A stretch of 64,000 bases of DNA from Girardinichthys multiradiatus (lineage: Eukaryota; Chordata; Actinopteri; Cyprinodontiformes; Goodeidae), in contig NC_061794.1 in the NCBI RefSeq assembly GCF_021462225.1, forward strand, positions 44,702,914 to 44,766,913, written 5' to 3'. Positions 12,267 to 23,759 of this stretch are shown in pieces (position 1 is the stretch's first letter; every line of letters begins with the position of its first letter). Under the pieces are notes generated by a model. That model was not told the DNA's origin and did no database searches. It worked only from the letters and a program-made list of their open reading frames with translations. Made by a program: the position numbers and the translations under genes.

Positions 12267-12390
12267 TTAAAAATAGATTCAGAATCCCTTTATTGTCATT
12301 GTACAAAAAAGCACAACGAAATTTAAAAAATAGCAGTTCTCAGTGACAGTGCAAGAGAAAAATAAAGGTGCAGTTACATCAAGTATTATA

Positions 12391-13951
12391 TACAGGTCCT
12401 TCTCAAAATATTAGCATATTGTGATAAAGTTAATTATTTTCCATAATGTCATGATGAAAATTTAACATTCATATATTTTAGATTCATTGCACACTAACTG
12501 AAATATTTCAGGTTTTTTATTGTCTTAATACGGGTGATTTTGGCATACAGCTCATGAAAACCCAAAATTCCTATCTCACAAAATTAGCATATCATTAAAA
12601 GGGTCTCTAAACGAGCTATGAACCTAATCATCTGAATCAACGAGTTAACTCTAAACACCTGCAAAAGATTCCTGAGGCCTTTAAAACTCCCAGCCTGGTT
12701 CATCACTCAAAACCCCAATCATGGGTAAGACTGCTGACCTGCTTGCTGTCCAGAAGGCCACTATTGACACCCTCAAGCAAGAGGGTAAGACACAGAAAGA
12801 AATTTCTGAACGAATAGGCTGTTCCCAGAGTGCTGTATCAAGGCACCTCAGTGGGAAGTCTGTGGGAAGGAAAAAGTGTGGCAGAAAACGCTGCACAACG
12901 AGAAGAGGTGACCGGACCCTGAGGAAGATTGTGGAGAAGGGCCGATTCCAGAGCCACCGTGCACAGGCGTGTGCAGGAAATGGGCTACAGGTGCCGCATT
13001 CCCCAGGTCAAGCCACTTTTGAACCAGAAACATCAGCAGAAGCACCTGACCTGGGCTACAGAGAAGCAGCACTGGACTGTTGCTCAGTGGTCCAAAGTAC
13101 TTTTTTCGGATGAAAGCAAATTCTGCATGTCATTCGGAAATCAAGGTGCCAGAGTCTGGAGGAAGACTGGGGAGAAGGAAATGCCAAAATGCCAGAAGTC
13201 CAGTGTCAAGTACCCACAGTCAGTGATGGTCTGGGGTGCCGTGTCAGCTGCTGGTGTTGGTCCACTGTGTTTTATCAAGGGCAGGGTCAATGCAGCTAGC
13301 TATCAGGAGATTTTGGAGCACTTCATGCTTCCATCTGCTGAAAAGCTTTATGGAGATGAAGATTTCATTTTTCAGCACGACCTGGCACCTGCTCACAGTG
13401 CCAAAACCACTGGTAAATGGTTTACTGACCATGGTATCACTGTGCTCAATTGGCCTGCCAACTCTCCTGACCTGAACCCCATAGAGAATCTGTGGGATAT
13501 TGTGAAGAGAACGTTGAGAGACTCAAGACCCAACACTCTGGATGAGCTAAAGGCCGCTATCGAAGCATCCTGGGCCTCCATAAGACCTCAGCAGTGCCAC
13601 AGGCTGATTGCCTCCATGCCACGCCGCATTGAAGCAGTCATTTCTGCAAAAGGATTCCCGACGAAGTATTGAGTGCATAACTGTACATGATTATTTGAAG
13701 GTTGACGTTTTTTGTATTAAAAACACTTTTCTTTTATTGGTCGGATGAAATATGCTAATTTTGTGAGATAGGAATTTTGGGTTTTCATGAGCTGTATGCC
13801 AAAATCATCCGTATTAAGACAATAAAAGACCTGAAATATTTCAGTTAGTGTGCAATGAATCTAAAATATATGAATGTTAAATTTTCATCATGACATTATG
13901 GAAAATAATGAACTTTATCACAATATGCTAATTTTTTGAGAAGGACCTGTA
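12391..13951 (+). mobile_element. Tc1/mariner element, copy 1, full length with 200-bp TIRs
   Basis: Flanked by TA on both sides (12,391-12,392 and 13,950-13,951). The inverted repeats begin CAGGTCCTTCTCAAAATATT and extend about 200 bp (12,393-12,592 and 13,750-13,949) with only scattered mismatches. The size, 1.56 kb, is normal for a Tc1 element with one transposase gene. Both ends are intact, so it could still serve as a non-autonomous substrate. Confidence 0.93.
12721..13672 (+). pseudogene. Tc1 transposase, copy 1 (53-bp deletion)
   Basis: Starts MGKTADLLAVQKATI with an N-terminal helix-turn-helix (QKEISERIGCSQSAVSRHL), then KKCGRKRCTTRRGDRTLRKI. A deletion of about 53 bp near 12,950 relative to the copy at 26.5 kb removes the end of the second DNA-binding helix region and shifts the frame. 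The catalytic part continues in the +1 frame with SDESKFCM (D), QHDLAPAHSA (D) and NSPDLNPIENLWDI (E), a DD34E arrangement. The deletion endpoints share TCCA, which suggests microhomology-mediated loss. Confidence 0.9.
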
Positions 13952-14385
13952 CACACACACATACACTCATATGTACACATATACTTACATATTGGATGAA
14001 TTTGTGGCGTTCAGGGCAACAACAGCTTTTGGGATGAAGCTGTTTTTCAGTCTGTTCTTGTCTGTATTGCCCTGAAACCCCTCCCTGAAGGTAAGATTTC
14101 AAAGAGGTGGTGACCAAGGTGTGAGGGGACTCTGATGATGCTGTGGGCTCTCCAGAGGCAGCGCGTATTGTAGATCCCTTCCCGAGATGGAGGAGGACAG
14201 CCAATCGCTCTCTGGGCAGGTACAATGTCCAACTAAACATGGAGGTTAAAATCCGAGTTGCCATCTCAAAAATTAAGCCCAGAACGGGCTGAAAAAACCT
14301 GTAAGTCTGCTGCTCAAACGTACTGTATACCTATTACTGCATGTTACACATGAATATTAACGTGTGAATTTTAATACTAATCAAT

Positions 14386-16083
14386 AATTCAATTCAATTC
14401 AGTTTATTTATATAGCGCCAATTCACAACACATGTTGTCTCAAGGCACTTCACAACAGTCAGGTTCATACATTCCAATTAATCGTAACCATTGAACAGTG
14501 CCGTCGGAGTTAGCCTTTTATTCAAATTGGATAAAAAGTTTTTCTATCTAAGGAAACCCAGCAGATTGCATCCAGTCAGTGACTTGCAGCATTCCCTCCT
14601 CCCAGATGAGCATATAGAGACAGTGGACAGTCACTGGCGTTGACTTTGCAGCAATCCCTCATACTGAGCATGCATGTAGCGACAGCGGAGAGGAAAAACT
14701 CCCTTTTAACAGGAAGAAACCTCCAGCAGAACCAGGCTCAGTGTGAGCGGCCATCTGCCACGACCGACTGGGGGTTTGAGAGAACAGAGCAGAGACACAA
14801 AAAGAACAAAGAATCACTGATCCAGGAGTCCTTTGTATGGGAAGGGAAAGTAAATGTTAATGGATGTAGCTCCTTTAGTCGTTTCACCTAGAAAGAAAGA
14901 ACAGATAAACTATGAGCCAGTTTTCAAGGTTAGAGTCTGAAAGAGAGCACATAGAGTTTGTTACAGTTAAGCTCAGTCAATTGCCATGTCTAGGAGAGAG
15001 AAAGGGTTAAACACTAAAAGACAGGGCTATGTGGATCATCGGTAGAGGGTGAGCATTAAGTTGTTGTCAGCAGAAGCTCGGACGATTCCCCTTTCCAGAA
15101 AGGTGTCACAGGTAGACACAGAGCCAGACCAGGTGTAGCTTCTAGGAAGAGAATAGAGAGAACAAGGCCAAAAGCTGAAATAACAGCAAACAATGCAAAA
15201 GTGGAGAGCAGTGCGAGAATGCAGCGAAGAGGGCGAAAGTGGTCGCCATGTCCTCCAGCACCCCAAGCCCACAGCAGCACAACCACACAGATAGCCTCAG
15301 TTCAGATTATTTAGTTAAACGGCGCTTATTTACAGCAATGCGGTCTCAAGGAACCCTACAAAGGGTCCCACTGATTGTCATTGTTATATTAAAAACCACA
15401 AGGATTGGGATGCCTCACTCTGTCAGACTGATTATAACCATTGGAAAAGAGAAGGGGTCATACAGGTAGCAGTAATGGAGGGTGTGTTTGCACCTCAACC
15501 ATAACTGAGGCGGTTTAGGCTAAACCTGACTCCCCCTTACTCCAACCAACAGGGAGTGAGGAAGGCTCCCTCCCTGATAAACTAAGCCACTCTAACTATA
15601 AGCTTTATCAAAAAGGAAAGTTTTAAGCCTAGCCTTAAAAGTAGATAGGGTGTCTGCCTCACAGACTAAAACTGGGAGCTGGTTCCACAGGAGAGGAGCC
15701 TGATAACTAAATGATCTGCCTCCCATTCTACTTCTAGAGACTCTAGGAACCACCAGTAAACCTGCAGTCTCAGAACGAAGTGCTCTGTTAGGAACATATG
15801 GAACAATCAGATCTCTGATGTATGGTGGAGCTAGATCATTAAGGGCTTTATATGTGAGGAGGAGAATTTTAAATTCTATTCTAAATTCAGCAGGGAGCCA
15901 ATGAAGGGAAGCTAAAATAGGAGAAATATGATCTATCTTTTTAATTTTCATCAGAACTCTTGCTGCAGCATTTTGAATCAGCTGAAGGCTTTTAACTGCA
16001 TTTTGAGGACATCCTGATAGTAACGAATTACAATAGTCCAGCCTTGAAGTAACAAATGCATGGACTAGTTTTTCAGCGTGCAA
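14386..16083 (-). mobile_element. L2-like LINE, copy 1 (3' UTR plus ORF C-terminus)
   Basis: On the minus strand the element ends in a pentanucleotide tail (ATTGA)n beside TATATAAATAAACTG, at the left edge. A 1.2-kb 3' UTR lies between the tail and the stop codon at about 15,592. The same 3' UTR occurs at 48.3-49.5 kb and 59.2-60.1 kb. The 5' side is truncated within the ORF near 16,083. Confidence 0.8.
15592..16083 (-). pseudogene. L2-like LINE ORF, C-terminal 163 codons
   Basis: An open frame that reads [44 protein letters not shown] and [19 protein letters not shown], then ends [20 protein letters not shown]...LFDKAYS. This is the conserved C-terminal region after the RT domain in L2/CR1-type LINEs. 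The frame is intact here but lacks the endonuclease and RT, so it is a 5'-truncated copy and not a functional gene. Confidence 0.85.
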
Positions 16084-16089
16084 ATAACA

Positions 16090-17430
16090 AATAACAGTAG
16101 AGTTAGTAAGCTGTTCTTTTTTCAGTTTTAACTATCCTATGTCTGATTGCATGCCCAGCAGCAACATTCAATATGCTTTAGCAAACTGTGCAAGAATCAT
16201 GAGTTTCTTGCACTAATAATTATGGGGTTAAAGGCTAAATAGTTAGGGATCCTCTCAGCTAGAATATCCTTGAAGGATGAAGAAAGCACTCTCTGGTCGA
16301 AAATCAAAATATGATTGGATAATAAAACTTCAGATTTGAATTTCAGTTTTTATAGTTTTTTGGGCAGGATTTTTAAAAGAAAGAACAAAACACTTGAAGC
16401 TGAAGGAATCTGTCTGGAGACCAAACAGGAAATTCTGAATAATGGCGAATTTTCTGTCTATTAGACAGCCTCTGATATGCAGCCTCTGATAGTAGCAGAC
16501 GAGCACATATAAGCCTTTGCCTGTTCTGTCAGTCAAACATACTTGTATGCATTAGTTTTCAACCGGACCACTGCTCCTGTCTCTCCTAGACATTTCTGGT
16601 TCTACAAGTTAAAAATCCCTTTTATGCTTTAGTGGTGTAAAAGAAAAGAAATACATTCCCTTTCTAAAAGATGACCGTGACATGAGCCTGGTGAGACCAG
16701 AACACGTGTCCTTCATCGGATTCCACTGGGCCACCAAGGACATGCAGCTATCAGCTGTGTCTGTGTGAAGGGGCGAGTACGTGGCTGAATGCCTCTATTT
16801 ATTTGCTCATGTAATTTGCAGTCTATGTGAGATTGGGTACGTCATTAACACAAGCTATAGCGGCGTGTTCAAACGAGTGCAAGTCGACAATTGTGACTGA
16901 GGGGAATACCAAGTAGGGCTCCAGAGAATGCAATGACTGACAGGAGACGATAAGGGCAAGGGGACATAGAAAAAAAAGCGAGGTGGAAAGACGAAGAGGA
17001 CAAACAGGAACATGATAGGAGAGCTAATGAGATGGATGAGAAAAGTGGGGATTCTTGACTTATGAGAGGGTCACAGGTCTGGGTCACCGATGAGTTTGTA
17101 AACATAAAGAAGGATCTTATTTGAGCTTGATTATGACATGTAAATATGTCTTTTGATTGCTTTCATTGTAAAAATGTTTAAATATATATAGCCCCATTTA
17201 ACCTTACTCACAAATTGTAATTCACCCATTCACACATATATTCTTATAGACACATATTAACATGTTGGCACCACTGCATAAGTGCATAAGTTCAGTTTTT
17301 ATCCCAGTAGCATAATCTCACACTGAAAAAAATAGAGAAATCCAATCTATAATTTTAGTAGATTTATTCAGTGTCAAAAATTATTCAATTTCTTTCACTA
17401 GATTTGGGCAAAATTGTTGACAACGCTAAC
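16090..17430. other. Mostly featureless; one exon-like island
   Basis: AT-rich DNA. At 16,671-16,768 a pyrimidine-rich stretch ending CTAAAAG precedes about 32 codons that begin DDRDMSLVRPEHVSF and end at TGA 16,766. Composition is more gene-like than the surroundings. No family was recognised and no donor or partner exon was found, so it is noted only as a weak candidate terminal exon. Confidence 0.25.
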
Positions 17431-18575
17431 ATATGGGAAGAAACTTGTGCCATCAGAAACTGAATTTGAATTTCTCAAACTGAATCTGTATTTGTGTAAT
17501 TTGAAATTAAATGCATTGGTTTGAATTGAATTTCACTTAATTGAAACTGAATTTAACGGTTTCAAACTGAATTCATTTGCTCTGAAAATGTATTTTGTTG
17601 AATTGAAAATTCAGTTTCACTACTTTTACTTTCAGTTCTAAAATTCAATTTCAGTTCTAAAATTCTGTTTTTTGTGTCACACATCCGGGTCGTTGAAGCC
17701 ACAGATTAATCAAACACAGATTCACCGATTCACGGATGTCATTCACTATTGCTGTGTCCAGATTGAGGGGATTTGTTAGCCAATTACGTCATTATAAGGC
17801 AATGAAGTCTACAGCTTCGCGGGCTCCTCCAAATAGGGCCGACAAATGTGTCCTTCTTTTCCCCAGATATGAAGGATGGGTCCGGTGTATCCTTTGTGGG
17901 CCACCCACGAATCCACCATGATCCATGATCCAAAGTAGATTGTGCTAAAGGAAGTAACAAAGCCTGGAGGAGAGGGAAAAGCTGTGAATAAAGTTGGATA
18001 TATTGCGCTTTCTGAGAAACAAAATCAACTTGTTTTTAGACTAGAATGTAGCTGTGTAAACCTGAAATATCTGCTCGGTTTATCAAGATTTCGCTTAATT
18101 CCACACGTGCTCCGAATGTTCGGAGACGTCCTCTTCTGCTGCCCTGACACAGGGCTCACAGCCGGCTCGTCTCGCCAGCGCACAGCTGACCGGGGGGTTG
18201 AGGTGTGATGAACCCCGAGAGAACAGCTGACTCCCGGCACGTTGTTTTCAAGCTCCTGCTGGGTTTCCCCAATGGATGGATGTTAAACACATATAATTCA
18301 GTCAGATGATATCTAATGTTGATGTTTGGTTTTATTTTTATGCTCTACAAATAAACTGATTTAAACGTTGTTCCTAAAGTTAATATGTTCGTGTTTAAAT
18401 TGTTAAATTTTTACAAATAGATTTACAAATAGATTTTTATATATTTGTTTTATATATGAACACAAAACTTTAACAATTTAAATGGCTGAATAATGAACAA
18501 GATTATAAAACAAGAAAATAAGCCATTAGGGCTCCATTTGTTCAGCTTCACTGCTCTGTGCTTCACGCTATCACT

Positions 18576-18588
18576 GTTGCTAGGCAAC
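18576..18588. promoter_or_regulatory. RFX-type X-box motif
   Basis: GTTGCTAGGCAAC is an almost perfect palindromic RFX-binding site. It stands 19 bp upstream of an ATG (18,607) that opens a short frame, MAAETQTDVTPAAPC. In vertebrates such motifs sit in promoters of ciliary genes. Here it is inside a transposon interior, so it may be a captured promoter or a coincidence. Confidence 0.45.
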
Positions 18589-18773
18589 ATAAATTACGTT
18601 GAGGTAATGGCAGCGGAAACGCAGACCGACGTAACACCGGCCGCACCATGCTAATCTGGCATGTTTAGCTAATAGCTACAGGTAGCATAAGTGTTGCTGT
18701 TTGACCATCATTTGTTTACATGATTTCTTATAGATGGTCATTTGACTTGGTGATGGACATCTGCTAAGCTCAT

Positions 18774-19390
18774 GTATGTGTCATGATGTAGGGTTGTTTG
18801 GTTTTTGGTTTCAGTTTTCTTCTTATGTTTTTCACAGTTACGGTTTTGACTCGTTCTTTTGTTATTATTCTTCTTAGATTTTGAATCATGCTTCTGTTAT
18901 TTTCCTGGTCATGCTTTTGTTTTGTCGTCTTGTTCATGTTTTGTCAAGTTTGGTTTTCGGATCTGGTTATGCTTTTGTTTCATGTTTTTCTAGTTATATT
19001 TCTGTTAGTTTGTTTCCTTGGATTTGCGTTCTGTTCAAGCCATGTTTTGCTCCTGTCACGTTGTGTTCTCTGTCAATTAAGTTTATTCGGTTCACCTGTC
19101 CAAGTTAATCTGTCTCCTTACTCCACCTGGTTTTCACGCCATATATTCACACCTGTTCTGTTAGTCTTCGCGGAAACATCTTTCACTCTCATGCTCATGT
19201 CAAGTTTGATGCTCAAGTCTTGTTTTGTGATCATGCCATGCCTGTCTTGCCTGCCCATTTGTTTTGTTCCTGCCTCCTGTAGTGAGTGAGTTTTAGTTAT
19301 TAAATCTTTTTCACTTACCATCATGCTGCCTGCTCGTCTGCATTCTGAGGTCCAATATCAAGTAAACCGTGACAGAACCGTGACAGTATG
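18774..19390 (+). mobile_element. Solo gypsy-type LTR, copy A
   Basis: Begins TGTCATGATGTAGGG at 18,779 and ends ACCGTGACA at 19,385, with TGTCA/TGACA termini as in Ty3/gypsy LTRs. Flanking GTATG occurs at 18,774-18,778 and 19,386-19,390, a perfect 5-bp target duplication. Length is 607 bp. A TTAAATC-type polyadenylation area lies near 19,300. It is homologous to the solo LTR at 35,217-35,732 on the other strand. The open frames inside are low-complexity artefacts. Confidence 0.85.
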
Positions 19391-19850
19391 CTGCTGAGCT
19401 CCAGCTCAACATGCCGTAAAGGAAGTTTAACCTGATGTGAAACGTAAATCGATGAATCTGTGTTTGATTAATCTAAGGCTATCCTCAAGGACCCGGATGT
19501 GTGACACAAAAAACTGAATTTTCGAACTGAAATTGAATTTTCGAACTGAAAGTTAAAGTAGGCAAACTGAATTTTCAAAACAACGAAATACATTTTCAAT
19601 GCAAATTAATTCAGTTTCAAACCATTAAATTCAGTTTTCAAACCGATAAATTCAGATTTCAAACCAATAAATTCAGTTTCAAACCATTAAATTCAGTTTC
19701 AGTTAAGTGAAATTCATTTCAAACCAATGCATTTAATTTCATATTACACAAATACAGATTCAGTCTGAGAAATTCAAATTCAGTTTCTGATGGCACAAGT
19801 TTCTTCCCATACTAACAGTTCATATATATATATATAAATAATTGTTGTAA

Positions 19851-20045
<195 letters not shown>

Positions 20046-20105
20046 GTTGCAATCCAATGCTCTTTATTAAATCTAAAACTTGTTCTTAATAATGATTAAA
20101 CCAAA

Positions 20106-20835
20106 TTGATGTATTTTTCCAGATCCAGGGCACCTCTTAAGATGCTCTCTGTGTTCTCTTCAAGAAAAAATGAAATTAAGCTGCTTCATACATATAAATA
20201 CCTGGGCAATTTGACTGATGACTCCCTCACATTTAGATCCCATGTGGAAAATCTTGTAAAAAGGCTAAAATTGAAGCTGGGTTTTTATTTTCGAAACAAG
20301 CGGTGTTTTTCATATGCTGCTTGAAAGCGGCTGGTGGGTGCAACCTTTATGTCCATGTTGGACTATGGAGATCTTTTATATATGCTTGCTTCTTCACAAT
20401 GTCTTACAATGCTTGACTCTGTTTATCTTGGTTCTCCGAGGTTCATTACAAAATGTCAACACATCATTGTGATTTATACTCACGGGTGGGATGGCCTGGT
20501 TGGGCTGCTTGAAGGAATACCCACTAGTTAACGTTTATTTACAAGGCATTACTTGGAATGCTCCCGGACTATATCTGTTCTACACCTTTCGCTTAAAGAA
20601 TTTGCTGCTTCTTTCTGTCCCTTTTGCATGGACTAAATTGGGCAAGAAGGCTTTTGTTCACTCAGCTCCCTTCTCCTGGAACTTGCTTCAGAAAACTCTG
20701 AAATTGACTGAACTTATCTCACTGAATGATTTTACTTCCAAACTAGAAGTTTTAGAGGCTGCTTCTGTAACATGTACCTGTTTCTCATAGTTTGTTGGTT
20801 TTTTTTCGTAACTGTGCATCTTGTGTGTGTTTTAT
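20106..20835 (+). mobile_element. LINE fragment, C-terminal ORF region (clade uncertain)
   Basis: Consecutive + strand frames read YKYLGNLTDDSLTFRSHVENLVKRLKLKLGF, then ATFMSMLDYGDLLYMLASS and MLDSVYLGSPRFIT. This is the region after the RT palm in non-LTR retrotransposons (YLG motif, then the LDYGD block). Frames change three times. No endonuclease or tail is visible; the next LINE starts directly downstream. Confidence 0.7.
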
Positions 20836-21323
20836 TTCCTTGAACTGCCACCTTAACGTGGTGGAGGGGTTTGAGTGCTCGAATGATCCTAGAGGCTATG
20901 TTGTCCGGGGCTTAAATGCCCCTGGTGGGGTCTCCCATGGCAAACAGGCTCTAGGTTACGGGTCAGACAAAGAGCGGTTCAAGAACCCCTCATGACGACT
21001 ACAAAATCGAGGCACGTGATGTTGCCTGGTACGGCGGAGCCGGGATCCCATCCTGGAGCCAGGCCTGGGGTCGGGACTCGTCGGAGAGCGCCTGGTGGCT
21101 GGGTTGCTCCTCGCGGGACCTGGCCGGGCCAAGCCCGAACGAGAGACGCGAGACCATCCCCAGTGGGCCCACCACCTGCAGGGGGAACCGTGAGGGACCG
21201 GTGCAAAGAGGATTGGGTGGCGGACGAAGGTGGGGAGCTCGGCGGCCCTATCCCCGGATGCTTAGGCTGGCTTAGGTCGAGAGATATTGACTAGAAATAG
21301 TCGGGCTCGCCTCCACACACAGC

Positions 21324-22484
21324 ATGGGCTCTAGAACACATCTCCTCAAGAGGGGCTGGACTCTCTTCTACTCTGGAGTGGCCCACAGGGAGAGGCGGCG
21401 GGCTCAGGTGGGTTTGCTTGTCGCCACCCAGCTCAGCCGTCTCGTGTTGGGGTTTACCCCAGTGGATGAGAGGGTCACATCCCTGTGCCTTCGGGTTGGG
21501 GAGAGGTCTCTGACTATCATTTCAGCCTATGGGACAAGTGGTAGTGCGGAGTACCCGGCCTTCTTGGCGTCCCTGTCGGGGGTGCTGGGTAGTGCCCCTC
21601 CTGGGGACTCCATTATTCTGCTGGGGGACTTCAACGCCCACCTGGGAAACGACAGTGACACCTGGAGAGGCGTGATCGGGAGGAATGGCCTCCCTGATTT
21701 GAATCCGAGCGGTGTTTTATTATTGGACTTCTGTGCAAGTCACGGATTGTCCATAATGAACACCATGTTGAAACATAAGGGTCTTCATCAGTGCACTTGG
21801 CACCAGGATACCCTAGGCAGGAGGTCAATGATCGACTTTGTTGTCGTATCATCAGACCTTCGGCTGCATGTTTTGGACACTCGGGTGAAGAGAGGGGCTG
21901 AGCTGTCCACTGATCACCACCTGGTGGTGAGTTGGATCTGCTGGGGGAGGAGAAAGCCGGACAGACTTGGCAGGCTCAAGCGCATAGTGAGGGTCTGCTG
22001 GGAACGTCTGGCGGACCCCTTGGCCAGGGAAGTATTCAACTCTCACCTCCGGGAGAGCTTTGACCAGATTCCGAGGGATGTTGGAGACATAGAGTCCAAG
22101 TGGACCATGTTCTCCGCATCTATTGTCGATGCTGCTGCCCATAGCTGCGGCCTTAAGGTCCGCGGTGCCTGTCGCGGCGGCAATCCCCGAACCCGGTGGT
22201 GGACACCGGCAGTAAGGGACGCTGTCAAGCTGAAGAAGGAGTCCTATTGGCTGTGGTTGGCTTGTGGGACTTCATGTGTCCACATGTGTTTTGTGGACCT
22301 GGAGAAAGCATTCAACTGTGTCCCTCGTGATGCCCTGTGGAGGATGCTCCAGGAGTATGGAATCAGGGGCCCTTTACTAGGGGCCATCCGATCTCTGTAC
22401 AAGCGGAGCAGGAGTTTGGTTCGCATTGCCGGCACTAAGTCGGACCTGTTCCCGGTGCATGTTGGATTCCGGTCCTGTTCATAA
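21324..22484 (+). pseudogene. LINE endonuclease fused by deletion to RT
   Basis: The endonuclease part shows [22 protein letters not shown] (catalytic GDFN), [15 protein letters not shown] and [13 protein letters not shown] (catalytic DHH), an apurinic-endonuclease-like domain. After KKESYW at about 22,250 the frame jumps directly to [18 protein letters not shown], an RT palm motif. The linker and RT fingers are missing, an in-frame deletion of perhaps 200-300 codons judged from normal RTE architecture. The frame ends at a TAA 22,482, before FADD. Confidence 0.85.
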
Positions 22485-22551
22485 CTTTTATGGACAGGAT
22501 TTCTAGGCGCAGCCAAGGGCCGGAGGGGTATGGTTTGGGGACCAGAGTATT

Positions 22552-23352
22552 TCATCTCTTCTTTTTGCAGATGACGTGGTCCTGCTGGCCCCCTCTAGTC
22601 AAGACCTGCAGCATGCACTGGGGCGGTTCGCAGCCGAGTGTGAAGTGGCTGGGATGAAGATCAGCTCCTCCAAGTCCGAGGCCATGGTTCTCGACCGGAA
22701 AAGGGTGGCTTGTCCTCTTCAGGTTGGAGGGGAGTTCCTGCCTCAAGTGGAGGAGTTTAAGTATCTCGGGGTCTTGTTCATGAGTGAGGGAAAAATGGAG
22801 CGAGAGATCGACAGACGGATCGGTGCGGCTGCCACAGTAATGGGGGCACTGTGCCGGTCCGTTGTGGTAAAGAGAGAGCTGAGCCGAAAAGCGAAGCTCT
22901 CGATTTATCGGTCGGTCTACGCTCCTAACCTCACCTATGGCCGTGAACTTTGGGTCATGACCGAAAGAATGAGATCCCGGATACAAGCAGCTGAAATGGG
23001 TTTCCTCCGTAGGGTGGCCGGGCACTCCCTTAGAGATAGGGTGAGGAGCTCGGCCATCCGGGAGGAGCTCGGAGTAGAGCCGCTGCTCCTCCACATCGAG
23101 AGGAGCCAGTTGAGGTGGCTCGGGCATCTATACCGGATGCCTCCTGGGCACCTTCCTTGGGAGGTGTTCCAGGCACGTCCCACCGGGAGGAGGCTCCGGG
23201 GACAGCCCAGGACACGCTGGAGGGACCATGTCTCTCGGCTGGCCTGGGAACGCCTTGGGCTCCCCCCGGTGGAGCTGGAGGAGGTGTCTGGGGAGAGGGA
23301 CGTCTGGGCGTCTCTGCTGAGTCTGCTGCCCCAGCGATCCGGTCCCGGATAA
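22552..23352 (+). pseudogene. LINE RT palm and C-terminal region
   Basis: Continues in a new frame with LLFADDVVLLAPSSQDLQ (catalytic FADD), SSSKSEAMVLDRK, EEFKYLGVLFMSEG, REIDRRIGAAATVMGAL and the C-terminal QLRWLGHLYRMPPG...RTRWRDHVSRLAWERLG. It is open to the TAA at 23,350. A frameshift near 22,485-22,560 separates it from the upstream half. The segment is otherwise full length to the C-terminus. Confidence 0.87.
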
Positions 23353-23511
23353 GCGGAAGATGACGAGTACGAGAACATTATGAAATATGTATCTACATCA
23401 ATAAATAATAGATAAACATATAATGTGACATAAATTCTCAGCTCATCAGCTTTATAATATAAAAATAATTTTCATATAAAATTTTAACCTAATAATGCTA
23501 ATTTATTGAGG

Positions 23512-23757
23512 CCAGTTGAGGTGGCTCGGGCATCTATACCGGATGCCTCCTGGACGCCTTCCTCGGAAGGTGTTCCAGGCATGTCCCACCGGGAGGAGGC
23601 CCAGGACACGCTGGAGGGACTATGTCTCTCGGCTGGCCTGGGAACTCCTTGGGCTCCCCCCGGAGGAGCTGGAGGAGGTGTCTGGGGAGAAGGACGTCTG
23701 GGCGTCTCTGCTGAGTCTGCTGCCCCCGCGACCCGGTCCTGGATAAAGCGGAAGACA
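23512..23757 (+). mobile_element. Second RTE-like LINE 3' end
   Basis: Repeats the last 80 codons of the preceding LINE (RWLGHLYRMPPGRLPRKVF to PPRPGPG and the GATAAAGCGGAAGACA end) with a short deletion and about ten percent divergence. It starts abruptly in the ORF, so it is a separate very short 5'-truncated copy or a partial duplication of its neighbour 150 bp upstream. Confidence 0.85.
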
Positions 23758-23759
23758 AA

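Larger units (their letters stand above)
12275..14235 (-). mobile_element. LINE 3' UTR fragment split by a Tc1 element
   Basis: The left part (12,275-12,390) is the reverse complement of a Rex1-type 3' end (GACAATAAAGGGATTCTGAATC). The right part (13,952-14,235) continues the same 3' region and contains a reverse-strand text that would follow the RT ORF in this family. The Tc1 element at 12,393-13,949 separates the two at a TA in an AT/CA-rich tract. Confidence 0.6.
17426..19817. mobile_element. Long-TIR DNA element with 6-bp target duplication (IS3EU-like?)
   Basis: Outer ends are TATGGGAAGAAACTTGTGCC at 17,432 and its reverse complement ending at 19,811. Flanks are CTAACA on both sides, a 6-bp target duplication. 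The inverted repeats are about 310 bp long and built of degenerate AAACTGAATTT-type modules ending at a CACATCCGGGT block (about 17,680 and 19,495). No transposase is recognisable. A 6-bp duplication with TAT...ATA ends is compatible with the IS3EU superfamily, but this is from memory of terminal rules. The interior holds a solo LTR. Confidence 0.7.
20838..23362 (+). mobile_element. RTE-like LINE, internally deleted
   Basis: A GC-rich island starts at the typical TTGAACTGCCACCTTAACGT leader and runs to GATAAGCGGAAGATGACGA at 23,348-23,365. It encodes an endonuclease and reverse transcriptase on the + strand. Its base composition contrasts sharply with the AT-rich surroundings, which suggests a fairly recent insertion. 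The large minus-strand open frames across it are shadows of this GC-rich ORF. Confidence 0.85.

Noticed and set aside
18888..19289. 133-aa hydrophobic frame resembling a membrane protein
   Set aside because: It lies wholly inside a solo LTR with a perfect 5-bp target duplication; the Phe/Leu/Val-rich composition follows from T-rich LTR sequence. The antisense equivalent at 35,310-35,624 has the same explanation.
22552..23378. Large minus-strand open frames (191 and 147 codons)
   Set aside because: They are antisense shadows of the GC-rich LINE reverse-transcriptase frame on the + strand.
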